Source of the DNA: Paraburkholderia nodosa DSM 21604
GTDB taxonomy: Bacteria > Pseudomonadota > Gammaproteobacteria > Burkholderiales > Burkholderiaceae
Direction: 5' to 3'
DNA: 64,000 nucleotides
Assembly (NCBI RefSeq): GCF_000519185.1
Contig: NZ_JAFA01000001.1
Span: 496,001 to 560,000, forward strand
In this document: positions 8,714-17,092 of the stretch, in pieces
Position numbering within the stretch: position 1 is the first letter of the stretch
Layout: every line of letters starts with the position of its first letter
The notes under the pieces: generated by a model
What the model was told of the DNA's origin: nothing
Seen by the model: only the letters and a program-made list of their open reading frames with translations
The model's database searches: none
Position numbers and translations under genes: made by a program

Positions 8714-9152
8714 GGCGTTAGCCCGAACACAGGGCTCGGCATCTTCACGAGGTGGTCACATGCCATGGCGGAATTGGTGGTTAACATAGGCTGTGGCTGC
8801 ACGCTGGTCTGTACGCCAGCGTACGAGCCGGGCCTGCTGGGACAGCAGGTAGTCGATGCACCACTAAGATGCGGAAATGAATTCACGCATTGGGAATGAC
8901 GGTGTTATAGGCGCCTCTGGAACCGCGGGTGTTCGCTGGCGAACAATCGACCCGGATAGCCGTCAACTAATATTGCACGAGGCTGGTTCTGTGGGGCCAC
9001 CGCGGACGGCATGGTCACCGCATGCAATCGAGCACGCGACGCGATTCACGTAGCTATCGGATACCGATCCTTCTGATCCGATGAATGCGGTCTGTGCGCA
9101 ACCCGGTGCCTGAAGAAGTTAGCCAATACTGTATCCCGGCGGGAGCTGTTAA
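8714..9152. other. Intergenic region between two divergent GT-C genes
   Basis: No gene seen. It holds two stem-loop sequences: GTACGC-CA-GCGTAC near 8811-8824, and CCTGCTG/CAGCAGG at 8833-8849 with a 3-base loop. The right end must contain the promoter of the plus-strand gene; GGGAG lies 7 bases before ATG 9153. Confidence 0.45.
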
Positions 9153-10838
9153 ATGAACACACTCAAGCAAGTTCGGGGCGTTAATGCTGTTCGGGCATCA
9201 ACCAGGTATATTGATAGGTCGATTGCCCTCATTGATATCTGCGCGGTCATCGGTGTCGTTGCAGTTCTCTTCACGGGACTCGTAATAATCAAGAAATGGC
9301 CGCCTATTGTCTGGGTCGACGTAGTCACCGATGATGCATATTATTATCTGGGCATCGTAAGGAATCTAATCGATCACGGCGTAAGCGCATTCCTGCCTCC
9401 ATTTTCGACAAATGGGTATCAGCCTCTTTGGGTGGCGTTACTTTCCGGTTCGGCCTCGATATTTGGAACGGCGGAAAAGTCACTGGTCGGTCAAATATAT
9501 GCCCTGTCATTTTTATTTTTGCTGCTTTTTTGTCTGGCATCTAAGGTGCGATACGGAATGGCCTTTCCTGCAGTCGCCGCGACATACTATTTTTCCTATG
9601 TCACGACTGCGGGGATGGAAACGTCGATGATTCCGTTTTTCTTCATCCTCTACACGAGTGCCCGTAGCTGGCCAGCGAAAGGGGCAATCGGCTCCCTACT
9701 GTTTCTGAGTCGGCTTGATTCATTGTCTGTAGTCGTCGCAAGTGACGTGCTCGGAGTTATTCAAAGGAAGGATGTCGAGTTCAAAAAATATCTCATCATA
9801 TTGCCGGTAATCGGGCTATATTTTGCGATAAATCATCATTACTTTGGGACTGCGTTGCCTGTGTCGGGTTTGGCAAAATCGATTGGTAACGTGAGAGGGG
9901 AAAATATTTCAACCGGAATCGCCTATTTTGTTGAGGTGAGGAAATGCATCCTGCCGGTACTGCTCGGCCTATTGGTGTACCTTGTACTTATAAGAAAATC
10001 GATGCATCTCGTGTATCGCGATGAATTGGCCATCTCATTGATATCGCTGATCATTTGCGCGACATACTATGCTATTAATTCCGGGTGGAAGGTTTGGGGC
10101 TGGTACTATTGGCCAGTGCTTCTGTTTGTTTATTATATTATGCTTGAGGTTGTAACAATAATAAAATCGCAGCATGCGCCTGGCAAGATGATTCCGCTAT
10201 ATTATCTTTTTGCCATGATCGGTGTAATTTTATTTCTGGCAAAGCCGGCACTCGGGTTTTCGTATCGTACGATTCAGTCGCTGAGAGAATCCATTGTTGA
10301 GCCGCACAAGCATCTCACTTTTGGGCGGAGGAATATCGAGCTTATCTCTTACCTGCATGCTCAAAATATTTCCCCTGGATCGTTTTTTGCGATGGGTGAC
10401 AGGGCGGGCTCGTTTGGCTTCTTCCTCGGGAATGAATATCGATTCATTCATACTGAGGGCCTGGTGGGGCCTTATTCATACTACCAGGCCATGAGTCGGG
10501 ACAAGGGGCTCGATTTCATAAATCGTCTGAACGTCAACTATCTTGTGGCGGACAGGGGAAATTTTATAGATAGCGATAATATAATTGGGGTCGTCGAGCC
10601 GGTTCAACCGCTATCATCAAAATTCGGCGATTATCTTCTTTGCTTTAAGAAGGATGGCATAGCCCTGGATCAGAGCTACTTCAATGAGGAGCATGCTTTC
10701 CAGAAACGATATCTTCTCGATTTCAAGGAAAGAGTCGATTGCCCTCGAAGTGTCAATGACCAGTTCGTGTCGCTCAGAAGTCGGTACGGTGGCATCGCGA
10801 AATTCTCGGGAGTTGCTCCGAAGCAGCCAGGGAGATAG
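9153..10838 (+). CDS. GT-C membrane protein of the DDAYYYL/TNGYQPLW type
   Basis: 561 residues, about ten transmembrane helices followed by a soluble C-terminal part. First helix around residues 28-47; the first periplasmic loop carries VTDDAYYYLGIVRN (near 57-70) with the paired acidic residues expected of a GT-C active site, then STNGYQPLWVALLSG. Such proteins are related to the PMT/GT39 group and use polyprenyl-phosphate sugars. Codon use is AT-rich compared with the housekeeping genes, which suggests acquisition from elsewhere. Position between the GT87 gene and the arabinofuranose cassette makes it a second candidate arabinosyltransferase; the acceptor (pilin, O-antigen or other glycan) cannot be told from sequence. 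ATG supported by GGGAG. Confidence 0.8.
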   Translation: MNTLKQVRGVNAVRASTRYIDRSIALIDICAVIGVVAVLFTGLVIIKKWPPIVWVDVVTDDAYYYLGIVRNLIDHGVSAFLPPFSTNGYQPLWVALLSGSASIFGTAEKSLVGQIYALSFLFLLLFCLASKVRYGMAFPAVAATYYFSYVTTAGMETSMIPFFFILYTSARSWPAKGAIGSLLFLSRLDSLSVVVASDVLGVIQRKDVEFKKYLIILPVIGLYFAINHHYFGTALPVSGLAKSIGNVRGENISTGIAYFVEVRKCILPVLLGLLVYLVLIRKSMHLVYRDELAISLISLIICATYYAINSGWKVWGWYYWPVLLFVYYIMLEVVTIIKSQHAPGKMIPLYYLFAMIGVILFLAKPALGFSYRTIQSLRESIVEPHKHLTFGRRNIELISYLHAQNISPGSFFAMGDRAGSFGFFLGNEYRFIHTEGLVGPYSYYQAMSRDKGLDFINRLNVNYLVADRGNFIDSDNIIGVVEPVQPLSSKFGDYLLCFKKDGIALDQSYFNEEHAFQKRYLLDFKERVDCPRSVNDQFVSLRSRYGGIAKFSGVAPKQPGR

Positions 10839-11521
10839 TGCGTTCGCCCGTGAAGACGCAACAGAGCCGTGTATGCGAGGGGCGATGTCTTCGGCCGGCG
10901 GCAGCAGCAGCAGCAGATCAGGCTGAAGCGTCCCTTGATGCATTCTGGCAACTTGATCAAGTGGGGGCGAAGCCGCATGAACGACTGCGAACCTCGTATC
11001 GGCCGAACGCAGGCCGTTGGACTTCGCAGCACTTGCCTGCGGTGCGGCGCTCCTCGCTACGCAAGGGCTTCGCGAGAAGGCCAGAGAGACGTCGGCAGGG
11101 CATGTGCAGGCTGGTCGCGGAGTCGCGAATTGATCTGCAACACGGATCGTGACGCGCACCGTGAGCAGAAGGCAATTCGAGCGAGCGCCGCACGTCGCGT
11201 GTCTGCCGATCCGGCGTGGTCGTGGACTTGCATGTGCTGAAGCGCTGTGCGGGGGAAGCTGAGGCTAATTGCCTTGTCGCTCTGGGGCTTTGTTCACTCG
11301 ATCTATCACCCTCGTCTTCCACGCGGAAGGCCAGCGCCGATCAAGGCGACTTCTTCGGGCTTGTCCACATACCCGCCAAGGCAGGCAACGGTTCCTGATG
11401 GCGCTGCCGTATGAGTGCCTTCGGTCAGGCCGAGGACTTTGGCGGGAAACAGTGGCATCCGGAGTCTGCTATCGCGAGCGGAAACGCGACGCCGGTCGGA
11501 TAACTCGTCGCTCGCGCAGTA
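10839..11521. other. Gene-free spacer downstream of the HAD-UbiA gene
   Basis: About 680 bp between two converging genes (GT-C plus, HAD-UbiA minus). All six frames were read; none gives recognisable protein. A short GCA trinucleotide run occurs at about 10901-10916. No clear terminator hairpin with a T-run was found. Confidence 0.5.
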
Positions 11522-12952
11522 TCAGATAGCGAGCAGCATGCTCAGGCCGGATAGTGCGATCACGGCGAGGCTCGCACGATCCTTGAATGCAAATACGATC
11601 GGGTCGTCGTGCATCATGCCGCGAAACGCGCACATCCAGATCCGGCTCACCCAGAAGAGCGTGAGTGCAAATGTGGCCCACAATGCCTTCGGGTGGTGAT
11701 ACAGCACCTTCATTTCCGGCGTGTTCAGATAAAGTGCGAGCACGAGCACTGCGAGGTACGCGGAAGCCGTGCCGAACGAGCGCAAGATTGAGATGTCCTG
11801 CGTGATGTAACCGCGGCCGGCGGCTTCGGTCTTGCCTTCGCGCACGATCATGTCAAGTTCGACATAACGCTTGACCATTGCAAGCGAGAGGAAAATCGGC
11901 ACACAGAACAAGATTAGCCAGTACGACAGCGGGATGCCGGTTGCCGCGCCACCGGCGATCACACGCACGGTGTACAGGCACGCAAGCGTGAACACATCGA
12001 CGAGTGTCATACGCTTGAGTGCGAACGAGTAGGCAACGGTGGTCACAAAATAGACGGCCATTACTACGCCGAACTCGCGCGGCAGCAGTATCGCGAGGCC
12101 GCCGCCGGCGGCGAGCAGTCCTGCAGTGAGCACGATGCCGAATTTCAACGACAGCTTGCCCGACGCGAATGGTCGGCTGCGCTTGCGCGCGTGCCGCCTG
12201 TCGGCGTCAAGGTCGAGCATGTCGTTAAGCAGGTACACCGACGAAGCGGCCAGGCTGAACGACAAAAAAGCGATACAGGCGGCAGCGAGTGCGGAACGGT
12301 CCGTGAATTGGTGTGCGGTGAGAAGCGGCACGAAGATCAGCACGTTCTTCACCCATTGATGCACGCGCATTTCCTTGAGCACGAGCGGAATCAGCCGACG
12401 CTTCTGCTCGAAAAAGATGATCGCAGCATTTGTTTTGCGGGCTGCGGCAGCAATGTGCTTGTCACCCACCACGATCGCCTGGCGGGCCTGGCGCCATACC
12501 GGCAAATCCGCTCGAGCATCACCGCAATAGTCGAAGCCGTGGTCGCCGAACTGCTCGACGAGCGCCCGCGCCTTGTTTTTGCCGAGCAGGTTGTTGCCGA
12601 CCGTGCTCGCGAGCACACCGGTAAAGAGTCCAATGTGTGCGGCGATTTGAGAGGCCAGGCGCTGGTTTGTAGCCGTGCAAAGATACAGATCGCGCCCGCT
12701 CGCCCGTTCGTCGCGCAGCCACGAGAGCAGTTCCGTGTTGTAAGGCAGCACGCCAACATCGATGTTCACGCGCTGTGCGATCTGCTCCTTCAGATAGGCG
12801 CGCCCGCGTAGCGCCCAGGCGAAGCACAGGAAGATCGACAGCGGACTCTGCTTGACGAGCACGAAGAAAGCTTCAAACAGCAGGTCGGTGCGCGTGAGTG
12901 TTCCGTCCAGGTCCACGCACAGCGGGACAGGGTGTACAGCGGGCGTGCCCAT
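11522..12952 (-). CDS. HAD-UbiA fusion, probable phosphoribosyl polyprenyl-phosphate synthase/phosphatase
   Basis: 476 residues from ATG 12952, which has GGAGA 6 bases upstream; earlier in-frame starts lack this. The N-terminal ~190 residues are a HAD phosphatase: CVDLDGTLTRTD, LCTATN and CGDARADLPVW carry motifs I, II and III/IV. The rest is a UbiA membrane prenyltransferase: MRVHQWVKNVLIFVPL, the Mg-diphosphate motif NDMLDLDADRRHARKRSRP, and about eight helices. The UbiA half resembles Rv3806c (decaprenyl-phosphate phosphoribosyltransferase). With DprE1/DprE2 homologues upstream, I infer that UbiA attaches 5-phosphoribose to a polyprenyl phosphate and the HAD half removes the 5-phosphate. 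Last gene of the minus-strand cassette, 150 bp after gtrA. Confidence 0.9.
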   Translation of the reverse strand: MGTPAVHPVPLCVDLDGTLTRTDLLFEAFFVLVKQSPLSIFLCFAWALRGRAYLKEQIAQRVNIDVGVLPYNTELLSWLRDERASGRDLYLCTATNQRLASQIAAHIGLFTGVLASTVGNNLLGKNKARALVEQFGDHGFDYCGDARADLPVWRQARQAIVVGDKHIAAAARKTNAAIIFFEQKRRLIPLVLKEMRVHQWVKNVLIFVPLLTAHQFTDRSALAAACIAFLSFSLAASSVYLLNDMLDLDADRRHARKRSRPFASGKLSLKFGIVLTAGLLAAGGGLAILLPREFGVVMAVYFVTTVAYSFALKRMTLVDVFTLACLYTVRVIAGGAATGIPLSYWLILFCVPIFLSLAMVKRYVELDMIVREGKTEAAGRGYITQDISILRSFGTASAYLAVLVLALYLNTPEMKVLYHHPKALWATFALTLFWVSRIWMCAFRGMMHDDPIVFAFKDRASLAVIALSGLSMLLAI

Positions 12953-13102
12953 GTTCATTCTCCGTGCCGGGACAGGAAGAGGTGGACCGGCTGTTGGCGT
13001 GTTGGCCGTAGCGCAGCGCAAGCGGCACGAGCGCGGTCCGGGACCCGGCAGAGCATCGTAACTACGGCCGCGTGCAGGCTCTGTGCTGCAGCGCACACGC
13101 GC

Positions 13103-13528
13103 TCAAGCAAACACGAAGCGCTTGTCGAGGTGGTATTTCGTGACATAGCCGATCACCAGACCGAGTGCGCCACCCGCGAGGCGCGCGATTTCATCGTGAA
13201 AGAGCGCATCCGCGGCGAATTCAACTGCCCAGAAAACGACTGTCGTGCCGAGCCCCATGGCGACGTACAGCGTGAACGTGCGCAGGCCGTGTGCGACGCT
13301 GCGGTGCTCGTAGCGGAATATCCAGGCCTTGTCGAGCAGATATTTAACGATCAGCCCCACAGCGGTTCCAATGCAGACCGAAATTGGCACCGCATAAACA
13401 CCCTGGTACAAGTGGAACGCCAGGCTCTGGCTGCCCAGATTCGCACCGATCGAAATGGCGGCGAACACCGCGTACCAGAAGACGAGGCGAGAGCGACTCA
13501 GCGCGAGGCCCGTGGCCGGGCTGCTCAT
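13103..13528 (-). CDS. GtrA-family small membrane protein
   Basis: 141 residues with four hydrophobic segments and the GtrA pattern ANLGSQSLAF, VGLIVKYLLDKAWIF near residue 58 and IGYVTKYHLDKRFVF at the C-terminus. GtrA proteins help move or present polyprenyl-linked sugars at the inner membrane. In mycobacteria the GtrA protein Rv3789 precedes dprE1 and dprE2 and was linked to arabinose donor handling, so finding one here supports the pathway assignment. Its ATG overlaps the stop of the upstream reductase gene (ATGA), indicating translational coupling. Confidence 0.9.
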   Translation of the reverse strand: MSSPATGLALSRSRLVFWYAVFAAISIGANLGSQSLAFHLYQGVYAVPISVCIGTAVGLIVKYLLDKAWIFRYEHRSVAHGLRTFTLYVAMGLGTTVVFWAVEFAADALFHDEIARLAGGALGLVIGYVTKYHLDKRFVFA

Positions 13529-14268
13529 AGCGAAATCCTCTTGAATACGAAGTTAGGTAGCGATCGGATCACGAGCATGATTTCCGCCCAGAACCATGGC
13601 GTATAGATAGAATCCTTGCCGCGCTCCACGGCGCGCACGATATCCGACGCCACGCGCTCGGGCGAGGCGACGAGTGGGCCGGGAAGCGCGAGGCCGGCTG
13701 TCATCGGCGTATTCACGAAGCCCGGCTTGATCGTCAGGACTTTCACATTCGATTTGAAGAGCCTTGCGCGCAGCCCCTCACAGAACGTCGTCACTGCCGC
13801 CTTGGCAGTGCCATAGACATAGTTCGAGGGGCGCCCGCGGTCGCCCGCAACCGACGAGATGACCGCGATCGAACCGCTCTTTTGTGCTTCGAACACACCG
13901 GCGAGCAGTGTGAGCAGCGCTATTGTCGAGAGTGCGTTGACGGTGATTTCACGCACTGCGGCCTGGGGGTCACGTTCGCACTCCGACTGGTCGGATAGCG
14001 TCCCGTGCGCGAGTAGAACGATGTCTATGCGTCCAATCTCGGCTATGGCGGCGTCGAGCATCGGGGCGTGCTGTTCAAAATCGTTCACGTCGAGGACGAA
14101 CGTGCCGACACGCCCCGCACCGCGTACGCGAAGATCCTGCGCGACGGCTTCGAGACGCGTTGCGTGGCGGCCGGCAAGCATGAAGTTCGCGCCGCCCTTG
14201 ATCCATTCCCGAGCACAGGCCACGGCGATGGCGGAGGAGCCACCTACGATCAGAATATTCTTGTCCAT
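13525..14268 (-). CDS. dprE2: DprE2-like SDR, keto-arabinose polyprenyl-phosphate reductase
   Basis: 247 residues, classical short-chain dehydrogenase. ILIVGGSSAIAVACAREW forms the N-terminal NAD(P)-binding turn; catalytic serines lie in ISSVAGDRGRPSNYVYGTAK, which also holds the Y..K pair (YGTAK). GRPSNYVYG and the following KPGFVNTPM resemble DprE2, which reduces polyprenyl-phospho-2-keto-erythro-pentofuranose to the D-arabinofuranose donor. Start at ATG 14268 is fixed by its one-base overlap with the stop of the DprE1-like gene (TGATG). An upstream in-frame ATG at 14337 would overlap that gene heavily and is rejected. The stop overlaps the gtrA start by 4 bases. Confidence 0.87.
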   Translation of the reverse strand: MDKNILIVGGSSAIAVACAREWIKGGANFMLAGRHATRLEAVAQDLRVRGAGRVGTFVLDVNDFEQHAPMLDAAIAEIGRIDIVLLAHGTLSDQSECERDPQAAVREITVNALSTIALLTLLAGVFEAQKSGSIAVISSVAGDRGRPSNYVYGTAKAAVTTFCEGLRARLFKSNVKVLTIKPGFVNTPMTAGLALPGPLVASPERVASDIVRAVERGKDSIYTPWFWAEIMLVIRSLPNFVFKRISL

Positions 14269-15587
14269 CAGTGGGTTGTCCGTTGCCAGAAGCGCGACAT
14301 CAAGGCCGGGTCGCGCAGTTGTTCGAGCGCCTGCCACGCTGGATAGGCGGCGCGAAAATCCGGACCGCTCATGTGGGCATCCTTGGCCGGATACTGGCGG
14401 CCGCCCGCTTCGCGCACGATCGCGTCGAGTCGGGCGAAGAGCGTTGCGTTGCGCGTGTCGTGCTGGGGAAAATCGAGTGCGAGCGAAATTCCCTGCATCG
14501 GGAACGAGAGCAGCCCAGGAGAGATGAGCGGGCCACAGCGTTTGAGGACTGCGAGGAATGAGCCCGCATGGGTCGAGGCGATTGTGTCGAGGAACGCGTG
14601 CAACGCGTCTCGTGCCGTGCCGTCAGGCACGACGAATTGATACTGCTGGAAGCCGCGCCGCCCGTACAGGCGATTCCAGTCCCTTATGCTGTCTAATGGG
14701 TAAAAGTAGCTCGCGCAATTGACCACGCCGGGACCAGCCTTGCTCGCGGCCCGGCGGTAGTAGAACTCGTTGAAGAGCTTCAACGTGAAGCGATTCACGG
14801 GTGACCAGGGCGGGGCGAACGGCACACTGCGTACGGTGCGTTGCGGCATGTCGAAGCGTTGATCGGTTGCATGGTCGGCGCTGACATAGATGCCGCGGCC
14901 AAGTGAGGTGCCGCGCCCCAAACAGTCGATCCATGCCACACCGTACTCATGCTGCGCGTCGTATTCCTGCGATAGTGCGAGAAATTCATCGAGATTGCCG
15001 AACGGAATCGTCTGAGTGGCCAGGCGGCTCGATTCGACTGGCATCAGTTGCAGTTCGACCCACTCGACAATGCCCGTGAGGCCAAGCCCGCCGATCGTTG
15101 CGCGATAGAACTCCACGTTTTCTTCGGGTGCGCATTCGAGCGGTTCGCAATCGGAGCGCAGCAATGAAAAGCGTCGCACGTGTCGCCCGAAGGTGCCGCG
15201 CACATGGTGATTCTTGCCGTGGACGTCGTTGGCGACAGCGCCGCCGAGCGTGACGAATTGCGTGCCGGGCGTGACGGGCAACATCCAGCCGCGGGGCACT
15301 GCGAGCGCAAGCACTTCGCCGAGCGTGACGCCCGCTTCGGCACGCACGACGCCAGTTTTCCAGTTCGCGGCGATGAAGCGGTCGAGACCGCGAAGCATGA
15401 GGACGTGATCGGTGGCGGCAAGACAACTATCGCCATAGCTGCGCCCGTTGCCGAATGGCAACGTCGTGCCGAAGCGCGCGCTCGAATCGCGCAGAGCAGT
15501 TTGCACGCTCCCGCGCCAGCCAGGCTCGCGGCCGGTCTGCGGTGCGTACGGGTAGTGGCCCCAGGAACTGAGCTTCGAGACGCTCAT
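14268..15587 (-). CDS. dprE1: DprE1-like FAD-dependent polyprenyl-phospho-ribose 2-oxidase
   Basis: 439 residues. FAD-binding part: GNGRSYGDSC, PGTQFVTLGGAVANDVHGKNHHVRGTFG near residues 105-130, and TIGGLGLTGIVEWVEL; all align well with mycobacterial DprE1 as I recall it. The substrate domain also aligns (WNRLYGRRGFQQYQFVVP, LLSFPMQG, YPAKDAHMS with the conserved lysine). At the position of the mycobacterial benzothiazinone-target cysteine (NICVDFP, Cys387) this protein reads SLALDFP, so alanine replaces cysteine. Expected role: oxidise the ribose 2-OH of the polyprenyl-phospho-ribose. First gene of the cassette; stop and next start overlap. The region just upstream of ATG 15587 has only a weak ribosome site. 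Confidence 0.9.
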   Translation of the reverse strand: MSVSKLSSWGHYPYAPQTGREPGWRGSVQTALRDSSARFGTTLPFGNGRSYGDSCLAATDHVLMLRGLDRFIAANWKTGVVRAEAGVTLGEVLALAVPRGWMLPVTPGTQFVTLGGAVANDVHGKNHHVRGTFGRHVRRFSLLRSDCEPLECAPEENVEFYRATIGGLGLTGIVEWVELQLMPVESSRLATQTIPFGNLDEFLALSQEYDAQHEYGVAWIDCLGRGTSLGRGIYVSADHATDQRFDMPQRTVRSVPFAPPWSPVNRFTLKLFNEFYYRRAASKAGPGVVNCASYFYPLDSIRDWNRLYGRRGFQQYQFVVPDGTARDALHAFLDTIASTHAGSFLAVLKRCGPLISPGLLSFPMQGISLALDFPQHDTRNATLFARLDAIVREAGGRQYPAKDAHMSGPDFRAAYPAWQALEQLRDPALMSRFWQRTTH

Positions 15588-15964
15588 GATGTGCTATCGC
15601 CGGGCAGTGGTTGCGATTGGCGCATGTTAGGCAAGTCGCCCCGGGCCTACCGTTCGCCGGGGCACAAAGACCGCCGTCTAGCGCGCTCGCTAGACCGCAG
15701 CGATCCAGACTACCTGCGTTCATCTCATCGAAATACTTACCTGCGGGAAAGTGTACGGCAGCGCGCAGTATTTTGAGCGCTTTCATGGGTGCTTCTGCGT
15801 CTCGTGGCGGAACAAACCTGCCCTTTGTCGGGGAGTGGAGCTCATGCCTCAGGTGGAGACGGCGATCAGTTGCTGACAGCGCTTGCGGAGGTCAGGCTAT
15901 CCATACGGCATAAAAGGGGTGTGTCGGGCTCCGCATCGTCTTCTTGCGGTGGCAGGGCCCGCGG
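15588..15964. other. Intergenic region upstream of the arabinofuranose cassette
   Basis: 377 bp without a recognisable gene. It carries an 8-bp-stem palindrome at 15676-15695 (separate entry), about 90 bp before the dprE1-like start on the minus strand, so the operon promoter is probably here. Confidence 0.5.
15676..15695. promoter_or_regulatory. Inverted repeat, candidate operator of the dprE1-like operon
   Basis: GTCTAGCG (15676-15683) and CGCTAGAC (15688-15695) are perfect reverse complements separated by CGCT. No T-run follows on either strand, so a terminator is less likely than a protein-binding site or mRNA leader hairpin. Confidence 0.4.
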
Positions 15965-17092
15965 TCACTCAGTATCGCCAATTTTTGACTTAAGGGCCCG
16001 AGGGTGGACTGGCCGGACTACTTCCATCATGGAGGAAATCCATTTTCTGTACTGCCGCGCAAGAGCCGGTTCGACAAGATTTGCAATCACAGCGGCAAGT
16101 ACGACCATTGCAATCATGACGATGGGTCTGATGTCAAACCCCGGAGCGAATCGCTTTTCAGAGGCGGCGAATATTGTGTATCCGACGTTCTGATGAATAA
16201 GATAAAGTGGATAGCTCGTTTTTCCCAGGCGCGAATATGTAGAATAAAAGCGCGGATTGCCTCTGATCGTGACAAAGTAAATAAATATGCCAAAAATCGC
16301 AAGAAAGATGCAACATCCATCAAACAGGCTAGCGTGCGGCCAAGACAACGATTGAGCGATTCGGTTTGCCTCCTGATAGCATCTGATAGTACCCAAAATG
16401 CACGCGATCAACAATGTCGACGCGGTTGCAAGATTGATTTTTTTCTGGGTAATAATAAGATATAGCAATATTCCGACTGCAAAAAACGGTGAGTATTTTT
16501 CGCCGGGATACTGAATGATTGTCGACAAATAGTTATCGAATCCCAGAAAACCGGGTGAAAAGAGCGAAAAGACATCGTAAATTATTATCGTTAAAGCGAT
16601 TTTAAAAATATTTCGCTCCACGTCGACGAGACATAGAGAAATAAATACAATAAAATAAAATGTTATTTCGAATCTCAGTGACCAATAGGACCAGTCAACA
16701 CCTGTATGAAATACCAGAGGTACAAGAAAGATCGATGCCAGGTAGCTCTTGAAAGAGGCTCTAACTCCAAACATGGCACCCACAGCCATCGTAATCGTTG
16801 CGCATACCAGTAGGCAAGGCGCCAGTCGCACAACTCGGCCTATTACAAAGTCATTCGGTCTACGATTTATCGCCGATGCAATTATTATAAATCCGCTGAT
16901 TATGAAAAAAATTTCTACGGTGAATGACAAATACCGGAAGGCAGAGAATCCAACTTCTCGCAGTTTGACTACGCCCAGCGCTGGACCAAAGATATAGTAG
17001 TGCCATGCCATGGTCAAAAATGCCAATATAAACCTAAGAAGTTCCAGACCATGTAGTTTCCCCTCTCTGTTACTTTTGTTGGCCGCATTCAT
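15965..17092 (-). CDS. Acyltransferase-3 family membrane O-acyltransferase
   Basis: 375 residues with about ten membrane helices. The N-terminal LELLRFILAFLTMAWHYYIFG carries the R and H typical of the family's active region; FFIISGFIII and the late SYPLYLIHQNVGY also match. Such proteins O-acetylate or otherwise acylate surface sugars, taking acyl groups across the inner membrane. AT-rich compared with the cassette to its left. Same strand as, and 377 bp upstream of, the dprE1-like gene, so it might modify the same glycan. The sugar and acyl group are unknown. Confidence 0.88.
   Translation of the reverse strand: MNAANKSNREGKLHGLELLRFILAFLTMAWHYYIFGPALGVVKLREVGFSAFRYLSFTVEIFFIISGFIIIASAINRRPNDFVIGRVVRLAPCLLVCATITMAVGAMFGVRASFKSYLASIFLVPLVFHTGVDWSYWSLRFEITFYFIVFISLCLVDVERNIFKIALTIIIYDVFSLFSPGFLGFDNYLSTIIQYPGEKYSPFFAVGILLYLIITQKKINLATASTLLIACILGTIRCYQEANRIAQSLSWPHASLFDGCCIFLAIFGIFIYFVTIRGNPRFYSTYSRLGKTSYPLYLIHQNVGYTIFAASEKRFAPGFDIRPIVMIAMVVLAAVIANLVEPALARQYRKWISSMMEVVRPVHPRALKSKIGDTE

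Noticed and set aside
8770..8870. Short open minus-strand peptide with inverted repeats, looking like an IS or transposase remnant
   Set aside because: Peptide cannot be matched to a transposase family by eye, and no terminal inverted repeats with target duplications were found.
10839..11521. Possible mobile-element scar or small gene in the spacer before HAD-UbiA
   Set aside because: All frames give Arg/Ser-rich nonsense-like translations and no terminal repeats are visible.
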